This document shows positions 1 to 11,941 of a stretch of DNA of 64,000 nucleotides, in pieces. Source of the DNA: Alopecurus myosuroides (lineage: Eukaryota > Streptophyta > Magnoliopsida > Poales > Poaceae); the NCBI GenBank assembly GCA_028641055.1, contig CM054062.1, positions 174,239,642 to 174,303,641 on the forward strand, in the 5' to 3' direction. Position 1 is the first letter of the stretch. Every line of letters starts with the position of its first letter. Below the pieces are notes generated by a model. The model saw only the letters and a program-made list of their open reading frames with translations. It had not been told where the DNA came from and searched no databases. A program made the position numbers and the translations under genes.

Positions 1-1516
1 GTTCTGGGGGCTCGATGTTTAATCAATCAATCATGCTAATGTTATTGTTAAATAATAATTTGATGATAAGGCACCGGCAGGAGGCCCTGTGTGGTTTTGA
101 GGCCTGCTAGTGTCGACCCTAATAGGAAAAGGGTCTTGTCTACTGATCCATGATGAGCGCACTACCCGCATGTGGGAAGCAAGTATGGGCGCCCCCCTCA
201 ATTTGATTCGATTCGCATCTCGTCCAAATCGCCTCATTTAGTTCGTGTTTTCCATTTGCCGCATGCATGTTTTTGCGAGCCCAGCGCAGGGTGGAACCTT
301 TGTAGTCGGCATATAGGGGGACACGGTCTTAGAGTGCTATGAGGGTCCCTTTTCTTCGGGGCTTGATTAGCCGTGCGCCCAAGGTGCTTTGGGCTTGATG
401 CGAAGAAGAGTTGAGTTGTGTTGAGTGCCCCGCTTGGTGGGAGGCATCCCATCTGGCGGGTTATTCATACGTGTACGGCCAAATTGGTGCCCCTGCAGGG
501 ATAATCTTCTCGAGAAGCCGTGTTTTCCGCGGTTATGGTTAACTTGGTGAAAGTACTGGCTAACAAGTACTCAGGACAACTTAAACCTAATGTTTCACAA
601 TCTCACACCCAATGATTAACAACTTGACTAGTAATAGGATTATTGACACAATAACTTGATTCATGTTTAATCCAACTGTGTGAGTTATCCTCGGATTGCT
701 TCTTTGGATAAGGGGCGAGATCCAGGATGGGTTTGTTTGATGTTATCTTTCAGTTGGTTACAATACTCGATCTTATCCTCTTTCTGTTATCCGGAAGTGG
801 TAGAATCTCTGTAGTTGGTTAGCGCGGCCAGTTGCAGCATCTTTTATATCCCCTTTTCTTCCGTTGAACCCAAGGCATCTGTGCTTGGTGTTGACGGGCT
901 ACACTTTGGTGAACTGTGAGTCTTGCTTGCCAGTACGTCTATGTACTGACCCCTTTGGGGCTGTGGTTTCCGCAGACTACGCTTACGAGGATCCAGGTGA
1001 CGGCTACTACGTGGAGTTTGACGAGGCTGCTGACGAGTAGTTAGCGGACCCGGGCAGGATCCGAGACATCGTGGATGGGCTCCGTCTTTATTTCAGTTTC
1101 CGGCTTCTTAAGCCTATTTGGATTTGTCTGTACTCAGACCCCTTTGAATGCTTCCGCTGAGATGTAATGATGTTATGTTGGGACATATGTCCTCTGGATG
1201 ATTGTATTTGCTATTCTCTCCTCTAGTGAGAGCTATTTGCAACTTATTTCAATCTTTTGTGTCTTAGAGATATGTTGTGCTATCATTCTGTTACAAGCCG
1301 TTGACGTACCATGTGTGTATGGTATGAAGTACGTCAATGGTAGTGTCCTGATTTCTATGGGATAGTTTACCTCGACGCTGAACAGATAGGGGTTGGTTGT
1401 CACACATACGTGTGTTGGCCTACTCGTAAGAGGACGCGGGTGCCGGTAAGCCCCGTAATCCAATCTACTACTGTTCAACGAAACGGCGAGTATCCTTTAG
1501 AAGTCCGGGTGCGACA
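1..1516 (+). repeat. Element A 5' LTR, 3' part only
   Basis: This is the last third of a roughly 4.6 kb LTR; the rest lies before the window. It ends in GCGACA directly before the primer site. Against the 3' LTR it carries an extra 25 bp near 1468-1493, between GTAA and CGGCG. That is a post-insertion indel, because both LTRs are copied from one template. The small minus-strand ORFs here recur in the 3' LTR and look non-coding. Confidence 0.92.
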
Positions 1517-1518
1517 AA

Positions 1519-1530
1519 TGGTATCAGAGC
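1519..1530 (+). other. Element A primer binding site (initiator tRNA-Met type)
   Basis: TGGTATCAGAGC lies two bases after the 5' LTR end. It is the standard plant primer site complementary to the 3' end of initiator tRNA-Met. Confidence 0.93.
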
Positions 1531-1892
1531 ATGTCTGCCTGTAGGATCCCTTTTACTGGTCGCAGTTGAGTCTAGAAACTATTTTTGTAGCTATATAGGC
1601 AAAATGAAACGTGAGAGTAGGAATTCTGCCATTTTTCTTCTTTCCCCACCCACCCACCCTTTTCTGGTAAGGAAGTGCAACGTTGTTTTCTCTTCTCACC
1701 TAAACTTTCAAGTTAGGGTTTCACGTGTTTTGGGTTCTCCGTAGTACCTCAGGAGTTTTTGGTCTCGTGTTTCCCGATGTTGCTTCAATATCCTGTTCTT
1801 TTCAACATCCTTTTCGTCCGTTGAATCTTGTTGTTGCTTTCCACTTCAGTTCTCTACCGGCGTCTAATCAAAACTTCCCCGAACATCTGCAG
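1531..1892 (+). other. Element A untranslated leader
   Basis: Non-coding leader between primer site and first ORF. It has a short CCCA repeat (about 1646-1662) and ends in a pyrimidine-rich stretch with CTGCAG directly before an ATG. That resembles a splice acceptor, but no donor was established. Confidence 0.5.
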
Positions 1893-2750
1893 ATGGATCT
1901 CAGGTTCTACCCGCAGGTGGTGCGGATGACTCGTTGTGAGAGCACCGCCGGTTATCCGGAGATGCTGAGAGACATGGTCACTTATCTGGGGTTCCGTTGG
2001 GCACCAGAGTACCAGGTCTACGAGCAGCAGCGAGAGTTTGACCAGACCTACTACCAGGCTATCGTCTACATGTTGTCAGATGATGGCATGAGTGTAGCCC
2101 ACCGCTACGAGGCAGTAGGTTCCACAGTGGATATGGCCGTGCAGCAGGCAGCTTATGTGAGTCTCACCGTCCTTCGTGCTGACTACTGGGGATTTGACGA
2201 TTCTATCTATCGCCACATCCCCCGTGGTTACATCACTTCGGAGGGAGCTCACTTCACCCTCTACGACAACCTGGATGTCTACGAGCATGATAACACCAGG
2301 CTGCACACCACCGCTCAGTTTGTGAGGCACAGTGACGCAGTTGCCACCACACTTTCTCAGGAGTTGGCCTCAGTCAGGGAGCAGCTCTACCTTGCTTTGA
2401 CTCGTATGGCGACGTACACCACAGACTTTGTTGGAGATGAGCGCTTTGCACGTTTCCATCAGACAGTTGGACGTAGTTTGCCAGATGCTGGAGGTTACGA
2501 GCCGATCAGAGGTCCACTCCTCAACCTCGGAGCTGGTTACACTGGGATTCCACGCTTTGGAGCACAGGGAGACGACGCTTTCTACTTCACCACACCGAGA
2601 GTCGCTCTCAGAGCAGTCCCGATCTACGTGGATCGTCGTTCTACCTACTTCCTGGGATTCCTCCTCACCGTATCTCTCGTCGTACTACTCACCGCCGTCC
2701 TGCGTGATGAGCATGGGAGTACCGACGTATCCATTCTTAGCTATGTTTAG
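1893..2750 (+). CDS. Extra ORF upstream of gag (unknown function)
   Basis: An open frame of 285 codons from the ATG at 1893, extending upstream in frame to about 1725. It lies between the primer site and gag, where most Ty3/gypsy elements have no gene. I do not recognise a domain. The body is soluble-looking, rich in Tyr, Arg and acidic residues, with a helical stretch around QELASVREQLYLALTRM. The C-terminus has about 19 hydrophobic residues (YFLGFLLTVSLVVLLTAVL) that could be a membrane helix. An overlapping +1 frame reads Ser/Pro/Tyr-rich there, so that tail may instead come from a frameshift. The ATG at 1893 is preferred because it follows an acceptor-like CTGCAG. Unlike gag-pol, it has no internal stop. 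Confidence 0.45.
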   Translation: MDLRFYPQVVRMTRCESTAGYPEMLRDMVTYLGFRWAPEYQVYEQQREFDQTYYQAIVYMLSDDGMSVAHRYEAVGSTVDMAVQQAAYVSLTVLRADYWGFDDSIYRHIPRGYITSEGAHFTLYDNLDVYEHDNTRLHTTAQFVRHSDAVATTLSQELASVREQLYLALTRMATYTTDFVGDERFARFHQTVGRSLPDAGGYEPIRGPLLNLGAGYTGIPRFGAQGDDAFYFTTPRVALRAVPIYVDRRSTYFLGFLLTVSLVVLLTAVLRDEHGSTDVSILSYV

Positions 2751-2917
2751 TTATCCTTTGTCTTTCGAACCATGTATTGGTCTGTTGGATATTCTGATGT
2801 ATTTGAACATGTGATGATGTACCTGTTGGTTATCTATTCATGCGTCGGAATAATCTATCTTTCGGTTACCAAGTCTATCCTTTTCTGTTGTTGTGCTAAA
2901 ATGCATGTCTACCCAGG

Positions 2918-5900
2918 ATGCCGCCAACAAGGAGCAACCCGCCTGAACCACCTCCGCTCACGGAGCTGTTGACTCAGATGACTCAGGTCGTGGCTCAGAT
3001 GGCCCAGATCCAGGCTAACCAGCACAACAACCAGAATGCTCCAAGGGTCAGCATCAAGGAGTTCCTCAGTATGGGTCCGAGAGCTTTCGTGGCAACACGT
3101 GAGCCTCTGGATGCTGATGACTGGATCAGGGAGATGACCAGGGCTCTGGACATTGCTCACGTTGCTGAGGAAGACAAAGTCAAGTATGCCACCTACCTAC
3201 TGAAGGGTCAGGCAGCTACCTGGTGGGAGAACTACCAGACCATGAGAGCTGGCTATCCTATCACCTGGGGATGTTTCAAGGATGCCTTCCTGAAGCACCA
3301 CATCCCAGATGGTCTCATGGAAAGGATGCGTGAGGAGTTTTGCTCTCTCAAGCAGGGCAAGCTGGACGTCATTGGATATCAGAACGAGTTCAATCGTCTC
3401 GCTCGATACGCTGGTGATGAGGTGTCCACTGAGACTAAGAAGATGGCAAGGTTCCGCCGAGGTTTTAACCCGGAACTGAAGTACGCTCTCACCAACATCA
3501 AGTGCAAGGACTTCGAGGAGCTCGTGAACACCGCGCTCAATGAGGAAAATGGGCGCAAGGCGTTCGAGGATTCTCGCAAGCACTCGCGTGAGGGTGGTTC
3601 CTCCTCCAACATGACCACCCCTCCGTAGAAGCGCCGCATCTGGGTGCCAAATGCTGCTGTCACTCGGGCTCCATATGCCCAAGCTTCTCCAGGCTTTGCT
3701 CCCCGCCCACCCAACCCATCTCAGATGCATGGTCAGAGGGTTCCAATGGGGCAGCCAAGGCCAGGCACTCCTCGTGTCATCACTTGCTACAAGTGCAAGG
3801 AGACTGGACACTAAGCTGATAAGTGCACTCAGAGGCAGCTACCTCCACCTCCTCGCCCCAACACCAACCAGGTAATGGTTCATGCTCCCCCGGCTAAAGC
3901 CTTCAACTCCAACAACAGGCCTGTCAGGAGGACCGCGAGGGTGCATCATATCAAGGCCGACAAAGCTGAGGAAGCTGCTGACGTCGTTCTCGGTATATTA
4001 CCCGTAAACTCTATTCCAGCTAAAGTGTTGTTTGATACCGGAGCATCGCATTCTTTTGTGTCAAAGATCTTTTCCACAACGTACAACCTAGCTCTGGTTC
4101 CACTAAGCAGTCAAATCTATGTTCACTCTCCGGGAACTAAAATGATTACTTCCAAGATAAGTATGGACAATCAAATCCTAATTGGAGGTCGCATATTCCT
4201 TGCTTCACTCATGTTGCTGGGAAATTCTGAGATTGATGTCATTCTGGGTATGGATTGGTTGAAGACCCACAAAGAAAAAATTGACTGTGCTCAAAAGTCA
4301 ATAACTCTCTCTCACCCTTCTGGCCAGATAGTCTATTCTCCATATGGATCAAGTTCTGTTCAGGTGTTCAACCTCGATGCAAAACCTCTTCCTGCAATTG
4401 AAAATGTTCCGGTGGTTTGTGAATTCCCTGACGTCTTCCCAGAAGAGTTGCCAGGGATGCCTCCGGACAGAGGAGTTGAGTTCGTGATCGAGCTTGAACC
4501 AGGTACTGCTCCAATCTCTAAGCATCCATACAAGATAGCTCCTCCTGAACTGAAATTGTTGAAGGAGCAAATCGATATGTACATGGAGAAAGGTTACATT
4601 CAGCCTAGTTCCTCCGCTTGGGGTTGCCCAACTCTGTTTGTTGCCAAGAAGGATCAAACAAAAAGACTCGTGGTTGACTATCGTCCTCTCAACGAGAAAA
4701 CCATCAAAAACAAGTATCCAATTCCTCGTATCGATGATCTTTTTGATCAACTTGCTGGAGCCTCAATATTCTCAAAGTTGGACTTGAGGATGGGTTACCA
4801 TCAAATAAAGATCAGAAAGGAAGATATTCCTAAGACAGCTTTCACCACTCGGTACGGTCTATATGAATACACCGTCATGTCCTTTGGTCTCACAAATGCA
4901 CCGGCAACGTTCTCAAGACTCATGAATTCTGTCTTCCATGAATACCTCGACAAGTTTGTTGTGGTATATCTCGATGACATTCTGGTCTACGCCAAATCCG
5001 AGGAAGAGCATGGAGAACACCTTCGTCTCACTCTCATGAAACTTCGCGAGCATCGTCTATATGCCAAGTTTTCCAAATGTGAGTTCTGGATTCCAGAAGT
5101 TGCTTACCTTGGTCATATCATCTCTGCCAAAGGCATAGCCATTGACCCAGAAAAGGTTAAGGCAATTGTTGATTGGAAACCTCCTAAGACGGTGAAGCAA
5201 GTCAGAAGTTTTCTGGGCTTGGCTAGCTATTGCCGTCGTTTCGTCCAAAACTTTTCCAAGATTGCCAAACCTCTCACTGATCTCACAAAGAAGGACAAGA
5301 AGTTCGTTTGGACTCCACAATGTGATGAAAGTTTCAATCTACTGAAGACTAAACTCACTTCCACCCCAGTTCTGGTTGGCCCAGATACTACCAAACCTTT
5401 CCAGATATTCTGCAATGCATCTCTCCAAGGTCTAAGTGCAGTTCTTATGCAAGAACATCAAGTTGTGGCTTATGCTTCACGTCAGTTGAACCCACATGAG
5501 CAAAACTATCCCACACATGATCTTGAACTTGCAGCAGTTGTGTTTGCCCTCAAGAAATGGAGACAATACTTGTTGGGTAACAAAACTGAAATCTTTTCCG
5601 ATCATAAGAGTCTGAAATACATCTTCACTCAGCCAGATCTAAACCTCGGGCAAAGGAGATAGATTGAAAAGATTAAAGACTTTGATCTCACCATTTCTTA
5701 CACTCCAGGCAAGGCTAATGTTATGGCCGATGCTCTCAGTCGCAAGTCATATTGCAATAATCTCATGATCATGGAAAGCCAACCTCCACTTCATGAAGAA
5801 TTCCAGAAGCTGAACCTTGGTCTTGTTCCTCAAGGTTACCTTGCTAGCTTGACAGCCAGTCCAACTCTCGAGAACAAGATTCGTTCTGAACAACTTCGAG

Positions 5901-7306
5901 ATGCTGAAATCAAGAAGATTGTAGAGCACATCAAAGAAGGCAATGATAAGTTCAAGTCCTTCTCAATTGATGACAAGGGAGCTGTGTTCTTCGAAGGACG
6001 CATTGCAGTTCCTCAGATTCAAAGCCTCAAAGATATCATTCTCAAGGAGGCTCACGAAACTCCTCTCTCAATTCACCCTGGAAGTACAAAGATGTACCAG
6101 GATCTCAAGACTCTGTATTGGTGGCCTGGCATGAAACGTGAAATTGCTCAATACGTTTCTGAATGCGACGTTTGTCAACGTGTTAAGGCAGTCCATCAGA
6201 AAACAGCAGGTCTTATCCAACCTCTGAAAATTCCTGAGTGGAAGTGGGACATGATTGAAATGGACTTCGTTACTGGTTTTCCAAAGTCCAAGAAGGGCAA
6301 CGATGCAATCTTCGTTGTTATTGATCGTCTCACTAAAGTAGCTCACTTCTTTGCTGTCAAGGAAACTATCTCAGCTAGCCAGTTAGCAGAGCTCTAAACA
6401 GCAAGGATCGTTCCTCTTCATGGTGTTCCATTGGAAATAAGCTCAGACCGTGGAAGTATCTTCACTTCACATTTCTGGAAGAGTTTTCAAGAAGCATTGG
6501 GCACTAAACTTCTGTTCAGCACAACTTATCACCCTCAGTCTCAGGGACAAGTCGAAAGAGTCAATCAGATTCTAGAGGATATGCTCAGAGCATGTGGTCT
6601 CTCCTTTGGCATGAAATGGGAGGATTGCCTTCCATATGCTGAATTCTCCTATAACAACAGCTTCCAGGCAAGCCTAGGCATGGCACCATTTGAGGCATTG
6701 TATGGCCGCAGATGCAGGAGTCCAATCAATTGGTCTGGAGTTGGTGAACGTTCACTCTTAGGCCCTGACATTGTTAAGGAAGCCGAGGAGAAAGTTCGCA
6801 TCATTCGTGACAATCTCAGGATTGCTCAGTCTCGTCAGAAGAGTTACTATGACAGCAAGCACAGGGATATGATCTATGCACCTGGTGACAAGGCATATCT
6901 CCGTGTAACTCCCCTCAGAGGCACTCATCGTTTTGGTGTGAAAGGAAAGCTTGCACCAAGATACATTGGTCCTTTCAACATTCTCTCAAGGCGGGCAGAA
7001 AATGCCTATCGTCTTGAACTTCCAGAAAAACTATCCAAGGTGCACGATGTGTTCCACGTGTCACAACTCAAGAAGTGTTTCAAAGATCCAGATCGTGCAG
7101 TTGATCATGATTCCATTGAACTGCAAGATGATCTATCTTATGAGGAGCACCCTGTTCGTATTCTCGATGAGACCGAGCGTAAGACTCGCAACAAGAGCAC
7201 CAAGTTCTTGAAAGTGCAGTGGTCTCATCATTCCGATAAAGAGGCAACGTGGGAGACCGAAGAAGATCTTCGCAAGAAGTATCCGGACCTTTTCGTTTCT
7301 CAGTAA
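2918..7306 (+). pseudogene. gag-pol: Element A gag-pol polyprotein, broken by four in-frame stops
   Basis: One reading frame of about 1462 codons without frameshift. It is interrupted by TAG at 3626, TAA at 3812, TAG at 5660 and TAA at 6395. Domains in order: gag capsid (residues about 45-225); zinc knuckle CYKC...GH...DKC, with the TAA just after its His; protease with DTGAS near residue 373; RT with intact YLDD near residue 686; RNase H, whose first catalytic Asp is replaced by Asn (FCNAS, near 833); integrase with HHCC region and intact D1116, D1177 and E1213 in 35-residue spacing; and a chromodomain-like end (EATWETEEDLRKKYP). Gag starts at the ATG at 2918, behind acceptor-like CCCAG. Stops and the RNase H change make this copy non-autonomous. 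Confidence 0.92.
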
Positions 7307-7340
7307 GGAATCTCGGGGCGCGATTCCTTCAAGGGGGGCG
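7307..7340 (+). promoter_or_regulatory. Element A pre-PPT hairpin and polypurine tract
   Basis: Immediately after the pol stop lies an inverted repeat, GGAATCTCG-GGG-CGCGATTCC (7307-7327), with one mismatch in nine pairs. AAGGGGGGCG (7331-7340) follows, three bases before the 3' LTR. The purine run is the expected plus-strand primer for reverse transcription. The same palindrome occurs before the PPT in elements B, C and E. Confidence 0.8.
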
Positions 7341-7343
7341 TTT

Positions 7344-10300
7344 TGTAACATCCCAAGTATGAAAATATCCCTTAGAATGTTTGATTTCATGTTTAATTAA
7401 AGTATTGCATCATGTCATCATGTTTAATTATTTGTTTGCATTGTTTACTAATTGTTTTGCATCTGTTCTTAATTGTTTTCACATTTGAAATTCAACTTAT
7501 TTCCAAACATTATTTCATACTTGCTCTGTTACAACCTTTTAATAAAAATCTCAAATAAAAACAACCCATTTGTTGTCATATTATTCCATAGTGATCAACT
7601 AATAAAATGGTGCTTTTATTTCAATTAAATAATTTCCAAATTGCTTTCAAATTCAAATCAAAACATCAAACAGCACCTAATTTGAAAATTATGAAATTAC
7701 CAAAACAAATATGCTCTTTTGTTTCCAAATAAACTCATTGATCACCCTATCTTAAAATATTGTCTCAATAACCAATTAATCATAAATTCAATCAAATACC
7801 CTCCAAATTCAAACAACACCAAATTCCAAGACATGAAAACTACCAAACTATTCTAATAATTTTTAATCCAATTAATAATAGGGTTCACCCTATTAAGTTT
7901 GTTGTTTTCTATATTAATCAATTAATTTGCAAATTATTCCAATTCAAACCAATGTGCAAAAACAGTAACTAAATTTGAATTTCAAAAACTTAAGTTGCCA
8001 AGTGGTAGATGTTGCACTAACACACTCACATGAATTTTTCCAAAAAAATTTAAACTCAAAACCCCATCTTTTGCTTCCATTTTCTTTTGTTACAAAAAAA
8101 AAACTGCAGAGCAAAAAAAAATAAAAGAAGAAAAACGCGCGCGCGCAGCACCTAACTAACCAGCCCAGCCCACCTATCACTTATCCCTCGCGCGCAGCCA
8201 GCCCGCAGCGGCCCGGTACCCCTTCGATGCCGCCCCCGTCGTCTTTTTCAGTACGGCGGCAATCTCCGGGCGCCACGGCGGAAGCCGGCCACCTTCGACG
8301 GCTGATCTGACGCCCTGCCCCCTATATAGACCCCCTCGGGCAGCGCGCGCGGCCTAGACCTAACCCTACACCCCTCTCCCCTCGATTCCGCCGCCAATCC
8401 ATCTCTCTGCCACCGTTTCCCCTCGCCGCTGCAACCCACCGGAGAAACATCGCCTGAATCCGCCATGGCGCCGCCCACCTCGTTGCTCCACCTAGCTACC
8501 TAGCCCCTGGAAACGAACCCCCTCGTCACCCTCTTCTGATTTGACACCAGAGCCACACCGCAGAGCAGCCACACCGTCGCCCCCATCATCGACATCGCCG
8601 CCGGCCGCGCCACCCCGAGCCTCGGCTTCCGCGACAACGACGGTGAGGCCACCGTGCTATCCCATCTCCCTCTTTCTTCCGCATCGCGCACACACCCGCA
8701 ACGTTTCCTTGCACGTATCGCTTCCATCCACTGCGCAGCACGACCCCGTTGATCACCGCCGGCGAGCGTTGGTCTCTGTCAGGTTCAGGTTGTTTTTCCG
8801 TCAGTTAAGCTCAGTAGCGAAGCAACAGCTTATCCTCCCTGACCACGGTTAGCTGACAACGAACTGAAAACAGCGTAGCGGTAGCAGGCAGTGCAGCGCA
8901 AGGGCAGGTCCAGGGATCGAGCCCTGGCTCCCGCACGGGATAAAAATCCCGCTTTTTTTCCACCGCCACGCTGACAGGGAGGGCCCCCTGTCAGCCACTC
9001 TGAAGCCACGTGGGCACAGCGAGACCCTGTGGCCCACTGGCAGTGGCAGGGTAGACCCCCCAGTGCGTATAAAATGTTTTGAACCTTTCTGTTTTTAAAT
9101 CAAGGTCCTTTTATTTAACAGATTGGTCCCTGATTTTAAAAACCTTATAACTTTTATTTTATAACTCCAAATAATGATAATAAAATATGTGTGCTGATAT
9201 AAATTTAATTGTCTACCTATTGGTATCATTTGTTTCCTGTTTTGAATTTTCAAAATGCAATTCAAATTTGAATTCAAATAATTCAATTGCAAATTGCTAA
9301 AATCCATAACTAATTCATTATTAATCCAAATAATGCAAATAAAATATGTTTTCCATGCTATTCCAAATAACCTTTTCAAATGTAAAATTTGTTTCATGGT
9401 TTGAATAATTTAAAGTGCCTAAATAATTTAATCCTTGTTTAATTCATTTAAATTTGATAAAATCATAACTTGCTCAATATAAAATATTTTTGAACATGCA
9501 AAATATGTTTTCAAACTAGAAAAGTATGAAATTTTCAAATGTGAATTTGAAATTATGTTTTGAACAAATAAAATTCAAATAAAACTCACACTTGTTTTAA
9601 ATTCATTTAAAATTTGTTTAATATTGTTTAAGTCATAATAAATTCATCCTAACTCCTATTTCAATATTTGAAACATGTAATCCAACTAAAATTTGGTATT
9701 CTTTTCAAATATGAATTTTGTTATTTGTATTGAACATGTTAAATTGATGAAAACAACAAGTACTTGTGTGACATGTTTAAGTAACCAAAAATTTCCAAAC
9801 TTAATAAATAATTTCCAAACTTGTTAAAATCCTTTTCCACTTGCATCTATTGTTGTTATTTTGTTGTTATCTTCATGCATGCATCATGCTAAACAACTTT
9901 CACATGATAATTACTTGTAGTACATTGTTTCCACCCTAATGCATGGACCTTTTCCATATGCAATCCAATTGCATAGGGGTCCATTTAACTTGTGTCACTT
10001 TATCAACTAGTTTATTTTGATGCAACCATTAACTTGACATGCATCATCCCCTGATTGTGCACTAGGCCATGATATTGATTGTTTATATTTCTGCCTTGTT
10101 TGTTTGCTTCTTCTTGAATAGACGACGACGTTGAGACAGACGATCTTTACATCACCCCTTCTGAGGATCTAGCTCAGTACCCGGCTGCTGAGTTTGCAGG
10201 CAAGTTATCACTCACATGAACCACCGTGTTCCTTTCAACATTGGCTACCGATACTTTCCGTTGTCTATTTGCTAGCCCTATGTGTAGTTGTTTCTGTTAC

Positions 10301-11941
10301 GAACCTATCACATGAATCCCTTAACCCTGATATTGCCTCACCTCCACTCCTACAACCCCTTTGTTTGAGCCAGTGTCTTACTAGCATGCTTAGGTTGTTT
10401 TTGCTCGAGTCTGTTACCCGTTACTTTCAGTTACTATATTTTTATTATGTTCTGGGGGCTCGATGTTTAATCAATCAATCATGCTAATGTTATTATTAAA
10501 TAATAATTTGATGATAAGGCACCGGCAGGAGGCCCTGTGTGGTTTTGAGGCCTGCTAGTGTCGACCCTAATAGGAAAAGGGTCTTGTCTACTGATCCATG
10601 ATGAGCGCACTACCCGCATGTGGGAAGCAAGTATGGGCGCCCCCCTCAATTTGATTCGATTCGCATCTCGTCCAAATCGCCTCATTTAGTTCGTGTTTTC
10701 CATTTGCCGCATGCATGTTTTTGCGAGCCCAGCGCAGGGTGGAACCTTTGTAGTCGGCATATAGGGGGACACGGTCTTAGAGTGCTATGAGGGTCCCTTT
10801 TCTTCGGGGCTTGATTAGCCGTGCGCCCAAGGTGCTTTGGGCTTGATGCGAAGAAGAGTTGAGTTGTGTTGAGTGCCCCGCTTGGTGGGAGGCATCCCAT
10901 CTGGCGGGTTATTCATACGTGTACGGCCAAATTGGTGCAACCCTGCAGGGATAATCTTCTCGAGAAGCCGTGTTTTCCGCGGTTATGGTTAACTTGGTGA
11001 AAGTACTGGCTAACAAGTACTCAGGACAACTTAAACCTAATGTTTCACAATCTCACACCCAATGATTAACAACTTGACTAGTAATAGGATTATTGACACA
11101 ATAACTTGATTCATCTTTAATCCAACTGTGTGAGTTATCCTCGGATTGCTTCTTTGGTTAAGGGGCGAGATCCAGGATGGGTTTGTTTGATGTTATCTTT
11201 CAGTTGGTTACAATACTCGATCTTATCCTCTTTCTGTTATCCGGAAGTGGTAGAATCTCTGTAGTTGGTTAGCGCAGCCAGTTGCAGCATCTTTTATATC
11301 CCCTTTTCTTCCGTTGAACCCAAGGCATCTGTGCTTGGTGTTGACGGGCTACACTTTGGTGAACTGTGAGTCTTGCTTGCCAGTACGTCTATGTACTGAC
11401 CCCTTTGGGGCTGTGGTTTCCGCAGACTACGCTTACGAGGATCCAGGTGACGGCTACTACGTGGATTTTGACGAGGCTGCTGACGAGTAGTTAGCGGACC
11501 TGGGCAGGATCCGAGACATCGTGGATGGGCTCCGTCTTTATTTCAGTTTCCGGCTTCTTAAGCCTATTTGGATTTGTCTGTACTCAGACCCCTTTGAATG
11601 CTTCCGCTGAGATGTAATGATGTTATGTTCGGACATGTGTCCTCTGGATGATTGTATTTGCTATTCTCTGCTCTAGTGAGAGCTATTTGCAACTTATTTC
11701 AATCTTTTGTGTCTTAGAGATATGTTGTGCTATCATTCTGTTACAAGCCGTTGACGTACCATGTGTGTATGGTATGAAGTACGTCAATGGTAGTGTCCTG
11801 ATTTCTATGGGATAGTTTACGTCGACGCTGAACAGATAGGGGTTGGTTGTCACACATACGTGTGTTGGCCTACTCGTAAGAGGACGCGGGTGCCGGTAAG
11901 CCCCGTAACGGCGAGTATCCTTTAGAAGTCCGGGTGCGACA
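7344..11941 (+). repeat. Element A 3' LTR (4598 bp)
   Basis: Starts TGTAACATCCC and ends GCGACA, with TG...CA ends. An AT-rich first part (7344-8120) is followed by a GC-rich block (8130-9060), a second AT-rich block (9060-10100), and a 3' part matching 1-1516. The GC-rich block holds a TATA box and a CT-rich, CCCTA-containing stretch like a plant 5' leader. No coding feature was found. Confidence 0.93.
8323..8330 (+). promoter_or_regulatory. Probable TATA box in element A LTR
   Basis: TATATAGA is followed about 30 bp later by a CT-rich stretch resembling a 5' leader. This is the best candidate for the LTR promoter. It is the copy in the 3' LTR; the corresponding part of the 5' LTR lies outside the window. 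Confidence 0.55.

Larger units (their letters stand above)
1..11941 (+). mobile_element. Element A: Ty3/gypsy chromovirus-like LTR retrotransposon, 5' end cut by window
   Basis: The order is partial 5' LTR (1-1516), primer site, leader with an extra ORF, gag-pol, hairpin plus polypurine tract, and full 3' LTR (7344-11941). Positions 1-1516 match 10450-11941 closely, with about 11 substitutions by eye and a 25-bp indel near 1468. Long LTRs, an initiator-Met primer site and a chromodomain-like end of integrase suggest the Tekay/Del chromovirus lineage, which is an inference from architecture. It lies inside the 5' LTR of element B: sequence from 11942 continues as in the intact B LTR at 18239. 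The left flank is outside the window, so the target duplication cannot be checked. Confidence 0.93.

Noticed and set aside
31..452. Two minus-strand small ORFs repeated at 10479-10900
   Set aside because: They lie in the two LTRs of element A, so duplication explains their recurrence. No domain or start context supports coding.
1468..1493. 25-bp extra segment in A's 5' LTR as a mobile insertion
   Set aside because: No target duplication or inverted ends; flanking AA microhomology makes a simple deletion in the 3' LTR more likely.
1893..2750. Envelope-like gene
   Set aside because: It precedes gag instead of following pol, and has no signal peptide or second membrane segment; only a single ambiguous hydrophobic tail is present.
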